From Azoarcus sp031556475 (GTDB lineage: Bacteria > Pseudomonadota > Gammaproteobacteria > Burkholderiales > Rhodocyclaceae), in assembly GCA_031556475.1 (NCBI GenBank), contig JAVBSY010000109.1:1-64000 (forward strand): a stretch of 64,000 bases of DNA, read 5' to 3'. The position numbers and the translations under genes were made by a program. The notes under the pieces are model-generated. The model made no database searches and was not told the DNA's origin. It worked only from the letters and a program-made list of their open reading frames with translations. Below, in pieces: positions 16,518 through 25,121 of the stretch. Position 1 is the first letter of the stretch. Every line of letters starts with the position of its first letter.

Positions 16518-17759
16518 TCAGCGCGCCAGTTCCCGCTCGACGGCTTTATGGTTTTCGCGCAGGCGCGCGCGGATTTCCTCGGCGATGTCGCCGACATAGA
16601 CCTCCTCCTGCCCCTCCAGCAAACCCTTGACGATCGCCTTGGCGACGGCGGACGGTGCCAGCTTCGGGGGCGGGGTGAGCTGTTCCCATTCCTCCTCGAC
16701 CGGGCCGGTGAACACGTTCAGCACCCGGATACCCGCACCGGCCATTTCCGCGCGCAGCGTCAGGCTCAGCGAATGGGCGGCGGCCTGCGAGGCCGACCAC
16801 GCGCCGCGCATCGGCAGGGCGGCCAGGGCATGGATGGAAAGGATGTTGACCCACGCGACCGCGCTGTTCTGGCCGTCGGCGGCACGGAAACACATCCCCG
16901 GCCCGAAGGCCTGGGCCAGCCGGATCAGGCCGATGGCATTGATCTCCATGGCGTCGCGGGCAAGGATGACGTCCTTGCGGTTCAGGATGCCGCCATCGCG
17001 CAGATGCGCGGCGGTATTGACCAGTATCTCGACCTTGCCGCCGATCGAGGCGGCGAGGCGGTCGACCGAATCGGTGTCGGTGACATCGAGCGTAACGACC
17101 TCGACGCGCGAGTCCTCGGCCAGCTTGTCGAATGCCGCAACGGTGCGCCAGGTCGCCGGATCGCCGAGAAAGACGGTGCCCGCGCCGGCGTCGAGCAGCG
17201 CCCTGGCGGCAGCCAGCCCGAGCGCGGACTTGCCGTCGGTGACGAGCACCCGGCGGAATTTCGGATCGCAGCCTGTGCCACGGATCGAGGCGGCTTCGTT
17301 CATGTGGGGGGTATCCTGTTCCGGCAATGCGTGGAGAACCGCCTGTCCGCTACGGTCGAGGCGCAGCGCGAGGCGCACCCGCCCATGCCCGGCGCAATCC
17401 TCGTGCACGTTGGCGATGACCGACGGCCCCGCGTCCATGCGCACCGTGCCGACACGCCAGGGCAGGCGTTCGCGGAAGTACAGATCGTTGCTGTGGCGCA
17501 GCGTGGTCAGGGCGATCAGTTCGCCGCCGCTGGCCACCGGCCGCCAGTCGAGGCGTTCGCCAAGGCAGGCGCCGCAGACCTCGCGCGGCGGGTACTGCAC
17601 CGTCGCGCAATCGGCGCAAACCTGCATCTCGAAGCGGCCTTCGGCCGCGGCGCGGGTCAGCCCGAGGGCAGCGCGGCTGCGGCTTCCGGGCGGCAGGGTC
17701 GGCAGCGTGGTGCGGGCGACCGGGTTCTTCCTTTTCGGCCGCAAGAGTGGTCCGGTCAC
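16518..17759 (-). CDS. Fusion of DUF35 (zinc ribbon + OB fold) with an SDR domain
   Basis: 413 residues from a GTG that overlaps the preceding stop (GTGA). Residues about 40-150 are DUF35: a CADC...CGAC zinc ribbon, then an OB fold. Residues about 165-413 are SDR-like: VLVTDGKSALGLAAARALL, NTAAHLRDGG, and SILSIHALAALPMRGAWSAS. In the last segment the usual YxxxK is not evident (WSASQ occupies the site), so dehydrogenase activity is doubtful. DUF35 proteins pair with thiolase-like enzymes, and a thiolase-like gene is directly upstream. Fusion to an SDR is unusual. Confidence 0.72.
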   Translation of the reverse strand: MTGPLLRPKRKNPVARTTLPTLPPGSRSRAALGLTRAAAEGRFEMQVCADCATVQYPPREVCGACLGERLDWRPVASGGELIALTTLRHSNDLYFRERLPWRVGTVRMDAGPSVIANVHEDCAGHGRVRLALRLDRSGQAVLHALPEQDTPHMNEAASIRGTGCDPKFRRVLVTDGKSALGLAAARALLDAGAGTVFLGDPATWRTVAAFDKLAEDSRVEVVTLDVTDTDSVDRLAASIGGKVEILVNTAAHLRDGGILNRKDVILARDAMEINAIGLIRLAQAFGPGMCFRAADGQNSAVAWVNILSIHALAALPMRGAWSASQAAAHSLSLTLRAEMAGAGIRVLNVFTGPVEEEWEQLTPPPKLAPSAVAKAIVKGLLEGQEEVYVGDIAEEIRARLRENHKAVERELAR

Positions 17760-18943
17760 GATCTTCCCCTTTCCAGCAGCGCCGCGCCGGAGCACAGGCC
17801 GCGGTCGTAATTGATCATCCCGAAACCCGAAACCAGACCGATCCGGGCGCCCTCCACCTGCATGCGCCCGGCGGTGGCGGTCAATTGGCGCAGGGCCTGG
17901 ACGAAGCCGAGATAGCCGCCCGCCGCGCCGGCCTGGCCGACGGAGAGCTGGCCGCCCGAGGTGTTGAAAGGGAACGAGCCCGCGACGGTGAATTCGTGCC
18001 GGCGCACGAAGGCCGGCGCTTCACCCTTGGCACAAAAACCGAGGTCTTCGATCTGCATCATGTTGATGACGGGGTAGTCGTCGTAGGCTTCGAGAAAATC
18101 GACGTCCTCGGGCCCGACGCCGGCCTGCCGGTACAGCGCATCGCGGTCCATCGCCCAACCGCCACGGAATTGGATGGGGTCTTCCGGGAAGGCGTTGTGC
18201 CGCTCGATGGTCGCGCGGACATGGACGAAGGGAAGCCCCAGCGCCCGCGCCCGCGCCTCGCTCATGACCAGATAGCCCTCGGCGCCCGCGCAGGGCATCA
18301 CGCAGTCGAACAGATGGATCGGGTCGGCGATCGGCCGGGCGGCAAGATATTCCTCCAGGCTCATCGGCTTCTTCATCAGCGCGTGCGGGTTGTTCAGGGC
18401 ATTCGCGCGCTGGGCGACGCAGAGCTTGCCAAAATCCGCACGGGTCGCGCCGTGATGCCGCATGTAGTAGTCGGTGAGCAGGGCGAAACTGGCGTTGGGC
18501 CCGCCCGCGCCGTAGGAATAAACGGCATCCTGGGCGAAGCGGGAGAACTGGCTGACGGTGTTGCGGAAGGAATCGACGTGGTTGGTGTCCCCGGCAATGC
18601 AGGCGACCACCTCGGCGTCGCCAGCCTGAACCGCGCGCGCGGCGCGGCGCAAGGCCACGACGCCGCTCGCCCCGCCCATCGGAATGTGGTCGAGCCAGCG
18701 CGGCGACAGGCCCAGGTGCTGCATCAATCCCACGGCGGTATCCGGCCCGAGGGTGAAGCTGGAGATACAGGCGCCGTCGACGGCGTTCTTGTCGAGGCCA
18801 GCGCCCTCAATCAGCTCCGCCAGCGCCCGCCCGAGCCACCAGTGTGCGCTGCGCGTGGAGTAGCGGACGTAGGGCACCGTGACCGGCATGACAGCCACGA
18901 CGCCCTCATAGCCACGGCAAGGGGTGCGAGATGGGGTAGTCAT
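17756..18943 (-). CDS. Thiolase-like protein lacking the thiolase Cys/His, probable acyl-CoA retro-aldolase
   Basis: 395 residues, SCP2-thiolase/lipid-transfer type. The position of the nucleophilic Cys reads HIPMGGASGVVAL with no Cys. The C-terminal GHP motif is replaced by NTSGGQLSVGQAGAAGG. A YDDYPVINMMQIEDLGFC segment is present. These features recall the steroid side-chain aldolases of the Ltp2 type, which need a DUF35 partner (ChsH2) and cleave a tertiary 3-hydroxyacyl-CoA to a ketone plus a short acyl-CoA. Here the product would be isatin plus acetyl-CoA. ATG 18943 is used; a GTG at 18952 overlapping the ligase stop is possible. Confidence 0.75.
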   Translation of the reverse strand: MTTPSRTPCRGYEGVVAVMPVTVPYVRYSTRSAHWWLGRALAELIEGAGLDKNAVDGACISSFTLGPDTAVGLMQHLGLSPRWLDHIPMGGASGVVALRRAARAVQAGDAEVVACIAGDTNHVDSFRNTVSQFSRFAQDAVYSYGAGGPNASFALLTDYYMRHHGATRADFGKLCVAQRANALNNPHALMKKPMSLEEYLAARPIADPIHLFDCVMPCAGAEGYLVMSEARARALGLPFVHVRATIERHNAFPEDPIQFRGGWAMDRDALYRQAGVGPEDVDFLEAYDDYPVINMMQIEDLGFCAKGEAPAFVRRHEFTVAGSFPFNTSGGQLSVGQAGAAGGYLGFVQALRQLTATAGRMQVEGARIGLVSGFGMINYDRGLCSGAALLERGRS

Positions 18944-18948
18944 GCCGC

Positions 18949-20586
18949 TCACCGTGCCCCGCCCTGGCGCTTCTTCATCGCGCACGTATCGATGCAGCCG
19001 GCCCCTTCCAACAGGGCTGCGGCCAGGGCTTTCAGCTCGCCGCGCTGGATCTTGTTGGTGGTCGTCAGCGGCAGGGCGTCGACGAAGGCGACGTAGCCGG
19101 GCGCCTTGTAGTAGGCAAGCTGCTCCAGCGCCCACTGGACGATATCGCGCGCCGCGTCGGCCGGGTTGGCGGGCGGGCCGTTGGGCACCACCACGGCCAT
19201 CACCTCGTCGCCCCGCACCGCATCCGGCACGGCGGCGACGGCGACGGACTTGACCAGCGGATGCCGCTGCAACACGCCCTCCACCTCGACGGCGGAAATG
19301 TTCTCGCCGCTGCGCCGGATGACGTTCTTCTTGCGGTCGACGAAACGCAGGCAGCCATCCGCCTCGCGTCGGACGATGTCGCCGGTATGGAACCAGCCGT
19401 CCGCCCAGGCCTCGTCGGTGGCGGCGGCATCCTTGAGGTAGCCGGCGAAGAATCCGTAACACGGATCGAGGCCGGCATGGCGCACGAGCAGTTCCCCGTT
19501 TTCCCCGACCCCGGCCTCCGTGCCGTCGTCCGCCACCAGACGGACCTCCACATCGTCCTCCTCGCGCCCGAAGCAACTGCTGCCGACGTGGCGCGGCTCA
19601 TGGTTGGCGATGATCGCCGCGCCAGCCCCCGTTTCCGTCATCGCCCATGCTTCGAGCAGCGGAAAGCCGAAGCGCTCCTCGCAGGCGGCGTGCAGCCCAC
19701 GGTCCACCCCGGCGCCGAAACCGAAGCGGACGTCGTGCCAGCGGTCGTCGGGCGACGCCGCAGCCTTCATCAGCATCGCGGGCATGACGCCGAGGTAATG
19801 CACGACGGTGGCCCTGGAGTCCCGCACGCTGTCCCACCAGCTCTTGGGGTGGAAGCGGTCGAGCGCGATCAGGCACCCGCCGGTCAGGATCATCGCCATG
19901 GCGGAGCAGGCCATGGCGTTCATATGCACGAGCGGCAGCGGCGTGAGCATGCGTTCCCGCCCGGGGCGCAGCCCGGCCAGCCCGCCGATCCGGGCGTACC
20001 AGTCGCCGGCGTACAGGAAGTAGCGGTTCGGCAGCATGCAGCCCTTCGGCCGGCCGGTCGTGCCCGAGGTGTAGAGCAGCGCGCATTCCGTCAACTCGCC
20101 AAGCTCGCCGTCGCCCGTCGAGGGCGCCGGGAACGGGGCCGGAGGGGGTGCGTCGTCATCGGCCATGACGCGTAACGGCCGGCCGGCCCGTTCGGCGGCG
20201 GCGAGCAGATCAGCCTGCCGCTCGGGCAGCGCGACCGCGAGCGCGATCTCGGAATGGCCGATCAGATATTCCAGCTCGGCCGCGCGCAGATCGCCATTGA
20301 TGGGCACGACCGACACCCCCAGGCCGTTGAGCGCCAGCCAATGCAGGAAGAACGCCGGACGGTTGTCGAGCAGCAGGCCGGCGCGATGGCCGCGGCCATA
20401 ACCCGCTTCGGCATAGGCCGCGCGCAGCCGCGCGACCGCCCTGGCGGCCTCGGCATAGCTGATTTCACCGGCCCGAATGCCGTAGATGCCGGCCGTTTCC
20501 GGCAGAACCGCGAGGAATGCATTACCCGGCCAGCGTGCGGCGGCCTGGTCCAGCGCCTGGCTGACCGTGTTCGGAGTCGAGGACAA
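18949..20586 (-). CDS. AMP-dependent acyl-CoA ligase (aromatic or indole acid--CoA ligase)
   Basis: 545 residues, ANL superfamily. ATP-binding loop LLYTSGTTGRPKGCM lies near residue 175. The A8 hinge GWFHTGDIVRREADG with DRKKNVIRRSGENIS lies near residue 410. The C-terminal A10 motif PLTTTNKIQRGELK carries the catalytic Lys. It makes acyl-AMP then acyl-CoA. The start is an unusual TTG at 20586 with GGAGG six bases upstream. Candidate substrates are indole-3-acetate, its dioxindole form, or 2-aminobenzoate. Confidence 0.85.
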   Translation of the reverse strand: MSSTPNTVSQALDQAAARWPGNAFLAVLPETAGIYGIRAGEISYAEAARAVARLRAAYAEAGYGRGHRAGLLLDNRPAFFLHWLALNGLGVSVVPINGDLRAAELEYLIGHSEIALAVALPERQADLLAAAERAGRPLRVMADDDAPPPAPFPAPSTGDGELGELTECALLYTSGTTGRPKGCMLPNRYFLYAGDWYARIGGLAGLRPGRERMLTPLPLVHMNAMACSAMAMILTGGCLIALDRFHPKSWWDSVRDSRATVVHYLGVMPAMLMKAAASPDDRWHDVRFGFGAGVDRGLHAACEERFGFPLLEAWAMTETGAGAAIIANHEPRHVGSSCFGREEDDVEVRLVADDGTEAGVGENGELLVRHAGLDPCYGFFAGYLKDAAATDEAWADGWFHTGDIVRREADGCLRFVDRKKNVIRRSGENISAVEVEGVLQRHPLVKSVAVAAVPDAVRGDEVMAVVVPNGPPANPADAARDIVQWALEQLAYYKAPGYVAFVDALPLTTTNKIQRGELKALAAALLEGAGCIDTCAMKKRQGGAR

Positions 20587-20601
20587 GGAAGCCTCCGCGA
20601 A

Positions 20602-21075
20602 TTACATGAAGAGTTGGATGTTGCCGAAGGCGGCGTCGCAATTGACCAACTGCACCTTCTTCAACCTGATGCGCAGACTGTCGCCCTGGCGCACGAGATG
20701 GTGGTGCGCCCAGCCGGCATACAGATCCTGGCGGTCGTTCCGCGTCTCGACGTAGTGAAACGCGCTGCGAACGACGTATTCGCCCTTGGCCTCGTCGGCC
20801 GACTCCACCGTCGGCTGTTGAATCAGATGGTGGCAGCGGCTGGACGGCTGCTGGGAGAAGGTCCGCTTGCCGTGCAGGCGCTCGATGCGGACCTTGAGCA
20901 ACAGCTTGTCCTCATAGAGCAGCGAGGTCTGGCGCTTCGGGTCGGTCTGGTCATGGCTCAGCGGCATCCAGTAGTAGCCGTCCTCCGCGAACAGGTCCAG
21001 CCATTCGTCGAAACGCTGCTCGTCGAGCAAGCGGGTTTCGGCATAGACGAAATCACACAGTTCTTTTTCCGTCAT
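20602..21075 (-). CDS. Rieske ring-hydroxylating oxygenase, beta subunit
   Basis: 157 residues, the usual length of the NTF2-like small subunit of aromatic ring dioxygenases. It contains LLDEQRFDEWLDLFAEDGYY and, later, a segment rich in His and Arg (GWAHHHLVRQGDSLRIRLKK). It stabilises the alpha3beta3 hexamer and has no metal centre. It follows the alpha gene by ten bases and precedes the ligase gene by 15. Confidence 0.88.
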   Translation of the reverse strand: MTEKELCDFVYAETRLLDEQRFDEWLDLFAEDGYYWMPLSHDQTDPKRQTSLLYEDKLLLKVRIERLHGKRTFSQQPSSRCHHLIQQPTVESADEAKGEYVVRSAFHYVETRNDRQDLYAGWAHHHLVRQGDSLRIRLKKVQLVNCDAAFGNIQLFM

Positions 21076-21085
21076 GGCGTTCTCC

Positions 21086-22441
21086 CTATTTCCCGTTCGC
21101 CGTATCGGCGACCATGCCAGTGGTCGTCATATCGGCGGTCATGTAAGTGGCCCAGGCGCGCATCTGATTGCGCATCTGCAGCTCGTTGGTGCCGTTGGTC
21201 TCGAAATGCGCGGCATCGCGCGGCTCGGCCGGGTCGTACAGGCGCTGGATGTTGATCCAATCCCGCCCGCGGGTTTTCAGGGCCTCCTGCGCCCGCTCGT
21301 ACATTTCGGTGTCGTCGTGCGCCACCACCGAAGTCGGCGCGTTGATCAGCCGCGTGTACATCAAGGTCCGTTCGAGCAGGACGTCGGGGGCGCCAACCAG
21401 GCGGAAGGTCCAGGACTCCACCAGGGTCTTGTCCGGCCCGAGCGGCTTGAAAACGCGCATCGCCTGGATCGGCCCCTTCATCGTCAGATTGGGGAAATAG
21501 ATCGTGTTGTGGCGGCATTCGCCGAGGATCGCCTTGGCTTTTTCCTCGCCGTAATTGCGCACCATCGCCTCCCAGTACTCGGGCACCTCGGAAGACGCGG
21601 CATGGATCGAGTTGGACACGCCGGTGTGGCCATGGCCGTTCGGCCACACCCGGATGCCCATCCCCTCGAAGAAATCGTATGGGCTGGTGAACGGGGCGAA
21701 CAGCTCGACCGCCATCGGTTTCGGCGTTCCCGGCGGCGCCGCGTTCCAGACCGCGACGGCGGTGCCCGCCGACGATTCGTGCGCGACCATCGGATGGCAG
21801 GTGTCGGTCTGGTTGTCGACCAGCATCTTCCAGTTGCAGTCGTTGATGTAGCGCAGCACGCCGCCGGCGATTTCCAGCTTGCCCTCGGGCGAGCGGTCGA
21901 CCATGTTGTCGATGGTCGAAAGCGACTCGCCGAAATAGTCCTCGAAGGAAACACCGTCGCGGTTCAGGCGGCAGAACACGAAGTCGCGATAAACCTTGAC
22001 GTTCTCCACCGCGGCCATGCCGCCGCTGGCCTCGCAGCCGTCGAAGCCGGTATTTTCATAGCCTTTTTTCAGCGGAATCGACAGCAGGCTGCCATCGGTC
22101 TTGAAGGTCCAGGCGTGATACGGGCAGCGAAAGAACTTCCCGGTATTGCCACAGGCTTCTCCGGCCACCTTCACGCCCTTGTGCGGGCAGCGGTTGTAGA
22201 GCACCCTGATGCTGTCGTCGGTGTGGCGGACCATGACGACCGGCTCGACGCCGACCGTCGTCGTGTAGTAGTCGCCCTTGTTCGGAACCTGGCTCGCATG
22301 GCCGACATAGACCCAGGTGTTGGCGAACAGGTGCGCCATCTCAAGTTCGAAGATTTCCTGGTCCACGTAGGTGTCTTTATGCACCTCGGTTTCGCGGACC
22401 AGCGCCTTGATCGCTTCGGGATCGTTGCTGTATTTGCCCAT
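21086..22441 (-). CDS. Rieske ring-hydroxylating oxygenase, alpha subunit
   Basis: 451 residues from the ATG at 22441, which follows GGAGGAGACAAAG. The Rieske [2Fe-2S] motif is CPH then CPYH about 20 residues on (residues near 83-105). The mononuclear iron site shows DNQTDTCHPMVAH near residue 205. It is the catalytic subunit that activates O2 with electrons from the reductase encoded upstream. Benzoate/anthranilate-type dioxygenases and the oxygenases of auxin-degradation loci share this layout. I infer attack on the C2-C3 bond of the indole ring of indoleacetate, but substrate specificity cannot be read. Confidence 0.88.
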   Translation of the reverse strand: MGKYSNDPEAIKALVRETEVHKDTYVDQEIFELEMAHLFANTWVYVGHASQVPNKGDYYTTTVGVEPVVMVRHTDDSIRVLYNRCPHKGVKVAGEACGNTGKFFRCPYHAWTFKTDGSLLSIPLKKGYENTGFDGCEASGGMAAVENVKVYRDFVFCRLNRDGVSFEDYFGESLSTIDNMVDRSPEGKLEIAGGVLRYINDCNWKMLVDNQTDTCHPMVAHESSAGTAVAVWNAAPPGTPKPMAVELFAPFTSPYDFFEGMGIRVWPNGHGHTGVSNSIHAASSEVPEYWEAMVRNYGEEKAKAILGECRHNTIYFPNLTMKGPIQAMRVFKPLGPDKTLVESWTFRLVGAPDVLLERTLMYTRLINAPTSVVAHDDTEMYERAQEALKTRGRDWINIQRLYDPAEPRDAAHFETNGTNELQMRNQMRAWATYMTADMTTTGMVADTANGK

Positions 22442-22559
22442 CTTTGTCTCCTCCGGTATTCCGGTATATCGATGCTCCACTGCTGGGGAGGGAGTCTTGT
22501 CTTTCTTGTCTTTTTTGTTTTCCTGCTTTCTCGTTTGTCTCGTTTGCCAGTCTCGTCCC

Positions 22560-23537
22560 CTATAGATCGAGGACGAGCCGCGCGGAGCGGGCGCGCGAAA
22601 TGCAGGTCTGGATCAGCTTGCCTTCCGCTTTTTCCCGCTCCGACAAAAAGTAGTCGCGATGGTCGGGTGTGCCTTCCAGCACCGTGGCCTGGCAGACGCC
22701 GCACTCCCCACGCCGGCAATCGAACATCGGATCGCAGCCGGCGGCTTCCATGACCTCCAGGATGGTCTTGTCGGCCGGCACCTGGAGTACCTGCCCGGAC
22801 TGGCGCAACTCCACCTCGAAAGCGGCATCCCCCACCTGCGGCGCGGCGGTGGCGAACAGTTCGAAATGCACTTTCTCGCGCGGCCAGTTGAACCTGGCGG
22901 CAAGCTGCAGAACGGTGTCGATCAGCCCTTTGGGGCCGCAGACGTAGAGATGCTGCGTGGGCGAGCACGAAAGCAGAAGCTGGAGCAGATCGAAACGGGC
23001 ATCCGGTTCATCGTCGGCATACAGATGCAAGGTATCGCCGCACAATTGCCCGAGTTCGCCGAGCAGCGCGAGCTGAGCGCGACTGCGCCCGCAGTAATGC
23101 AGCTCGAAAGGACGGTCGGCCGCCGCCAGCGCAGCGGCGTGGCTGGCAATCGGCGTGATCCCGATGCCGCCCGCAACCAGCACGACCGGCCCTTCGCCGG
23201 CCTCGCGCGCATGCAGGGGGAAGTCGTTCTTCGGCCCCGCCGCGCCAATCGTTTGCCCGACCGTCAGACCGTGCATCCAGGCCGAACCGCCCTGGCTGTT
23301 TTCCTCCCGGCGCACGGCCAGGCGGTATTCGGTGGGCACGGACTGGGTCGCCTCGGCGGCCGACAGGACAACCAGCGAATAGCAGCGGGGTTCGGCAAGC
23401 CCCGGCACACGGACCTGCAGGTGCGCACCGGAAGCAACGGGCGGCAGCGCGCCGCCATCGGCCGCCTTCAGCCGGAAACTGCGGATCAGATCGGTTTCGG
23501 CGCGCACTTCGGCGACGATGTAGGAACGTTCGTTCAT
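22560..23537 (-). CDS. NAD(P)H:ferredoxin-type oxygenase reductase
   Basis: 325 residues. An N-terminal FAD domain (RCYSLVVLS, the RxYS flavin motif) is followed by an NAD-binding domain (VVLVAGGIGITPIASHAA and VCGPKGLIDTVL). A C-terminal plant-type [2Fe-2S] domain has CRRGECGVCQ and a final Cys in IQTCISRA. This FNR-NAD-2Fe2S order is that of phthalate/vanillate oxygenase reductases, which need no separate ferredoxin. It supplies electrons to the adjacent Rieske oxygenase. The ATG at 23537 is internal to a longer open frame that overlaps iorB. Confidence 0.9.
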   Translation of the reverse strand: MNERSYIVAEVRAETDLIRSFRLKAADGGALPPVASGAHLQVRVPGLAEPRCYSLVVLSAAEATQSVPTEYRLAVRREENSQGGSAWMHGLTVGQTIGAAGPKNDFPLHAREAGEGPVVLVAGGIGITPIASHAAALAAADRPFELHYCGRSRAQLALLGELGQLCGDTLHLYADDEPDARFDLLQLLLSCSPTQHLYVCGPKGLIDTVLQLAARFNWPREKVHFELFATAAPQVGDAAFEVELRQSGQVLQVPADKTILEVMEAAGCDPMFDCRRGECGVCQATVLEGTPDHRDYFLSEREKAEGKLIQTCISRARSARLVLDL

Positions 23538-23559
23538 CTGCGGTATCCCGGGTGAAAGC

Positions 23560-25110
23560 TCAGCAACCGCTGGCATCGAGGGCGAGTTCGCGGCGCAACT
23601 GCTCGCCGCTCTCGTCGGCCAGCGCCGCCTCGCGCAGTTGGCGCAGGCGCGCGGCCGCATCCGGGCGGCCGACAAGCCGGCGCGCCGCGCCGATCAGTTG
23701 CGAAAACTTGCCGTCGCCCCGCTCATGGGTATCGCTGTACCCCTTCACCAGACGACGGCAATTGAGTATTTCGACGGCGAGGGCGTAATCCTTGCCGACA
23801 GTCTGCGTCACCTCGGCCAGCCAATCGCGCAGATGCGCGCTTTCGATTTGATGGCGAAGGGTGGTGCGGCGCAGCCGGCGCATGCCGGAAGCCATGTAGA
23901 GCAGCAGGAAATCCTTGATCGTCCCGGTCCGCATGCGGCGGCCGTTGCGGAAGCGGTGCTCCACCCAGCGGCCGAACAGGGCCGAATTCTGCAGCCAGCG
24001 CCCAAGACCGGCCGGCAGCGTGCCGCAGATTTCTTCCAGGCGCGGGTGCATGAACTCGGTTGTGTAAGTCAGTTGCCCCGGCCGCGCGCCGACTTCCTGC
24101 CGCACTCTGGAGAAACGGCTGCCCCGGGTCTTGAGATCGGCGACGCGGATCACATCGTCGTAACTCATCGCCACGGCGACATGGCGCGCGGCGGCCACCG
24201 TCAATGCCCATTCGTGCGTCGCGCCGCCGTGGCGGGCATCGAGTCCGTGCAGTTCGGCCAGACGGCCGAGATACTCGTCGGCGTAGGCCACGTCCTGGTA
24301 ATCGATCAGCCGCCGAACGCCGGCGAGCGCCAGCGGCTGCGCGGCGGGCGGGAATTCGGCGCGCAGGCGGTCGAGCAGGGCCTGCACGGCGGGATGCGCC
24401 GCCCGCTCCGGCAGCGCCGGCAGCGGCGGGCGATCCGAGGCGATGGGTGCCGGCGCGGATGGCGCGGCGGCAGCGGCGTCGAAACCGAGGCCGAACGCTT
24501 TCAGGCTGGCCTCGACGCCGACCCCGCCACGCCAGATGGTGGCCTCGAACTCGTCGCGTGCGAACGGCAACACCCCGGCCCCGGCAATGACACCGAAAAG
24601 CGTCGCGGAAATGACGCTGCCCGCCTGCTCGGCCAGCGCCTGCATGTCGAAACACAAAAAGCGGCTGGCGGACACCTTGCCCGCTTCGAGTACCTTGTTC
24701 GGGTCCGCGATGCCGTTGCCCGGCGCGGCTTTTTCGGTCACCGAGAGGCTGCGGTGCGCCGATGCGATCAACGTGGTGCGCCCGGGGCTCACCAGGCCGC
24801 GCTGCATGGCGCGGCCTGCCTCCATTAGTTCCGCCGCGACGACGATATCCACGTCGCCCGGCGTCGGCATCATGGCCAAGGCAGGCGGACGTCCAGCGCG
24901 GTTCGCATCCGCTTCCGGCAGCAGTTCGAGATAGTAGATGGTCGCTCCGGTGCGCTGGGCGACGCCGGGCACCGAAGTGGTCTGCACCCACCAGCCGGCA
25001 TGCTCGCCGAGGTCGACGATCCAGTCGGCCAGCACGCCGCCGCCCTGCCCGCCCATCGCAAGGATGGCGACCTTGATCGGGGTGCCGGAATGAAGAGTGA
25101 TCTGGTTCAT
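23560..25110 (-). CDS. iorB: Indolepyruvate-oxidoreductase-like subunit beta with long C-terminal extension
   Basis: 516 residues. Residues about 1-190 form the gamma-type domain of 2-oxoacid:ferredoxin oxidoreductases (VAILAMGGQGGGVLADWI). The remaining ~320 residues are an extension seen in large aerobic members and absent from archaeal IorB (about 200 residues). The start ATG at 25110 lies 11 bases after the iorA stop; an upstream frame to 25626 runs inside iorA and was rejected. With IorA it would decarboxylate an aryl 2-oxo acid oxidatively to an aryl-CoA. In this cluster isatinate (2-aminophenylglyoxylate) is an attractive substrate; indolepyruvate is the classical one. Confidence 0.8.
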   Translation of the reverse strand: MNQITLHSGTPIKVAILAMGGQGGGVLADWIVDLGEHAGWWVQTTSVPGVAQRTGATIYYLELLPEADANRAGRPPALAMMPTPGDVDIVVAAELMEAGRAMQRGLVSPGRTTLIASAHRSLSVTEKAAPGNGIADPNKVLEAGKVSASRFLCFDMQALAEQAGSVISATLFGVIAGAGVLPFARDEFEATIWRGGVGVEASLKAFGLGFDAAAAAPSAPAPIASDRPPLPALPERAAHPAVQALLDRLRAEFPPAAQPLALAGVRRLIDYQDVAYADEYLGRLAELHGLDARHGGATHEWALTVAAARHVAVAMSYDDVIRVADLKTRGSRFSRVRQEVGARPGQLTYTTEFMHPRLEEICGTLPAGLGRWLQNSALFGRWVEHRFRNGRRMRTGTIKDFLLLYMASGMRRLRRTTLRHQIESAHLRDWLAEVTQTVGKDYALAVEILNCRRLVKGYSDTHERGDGKFSQLIGAARRLVGRPDAAARLRQLREAALADESGEQLRRELALDASGC

Positions 25111-25121
25111 ACAGGCATGGC

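Noticed and set aside
17756..18943. Annotation as an ordinary acetyl-CoA acetyltransferase
   Set aside because: The catalytic Cys and the C-terminal GHP His are both missing at their expected positions, so thiolysis is unlikely.
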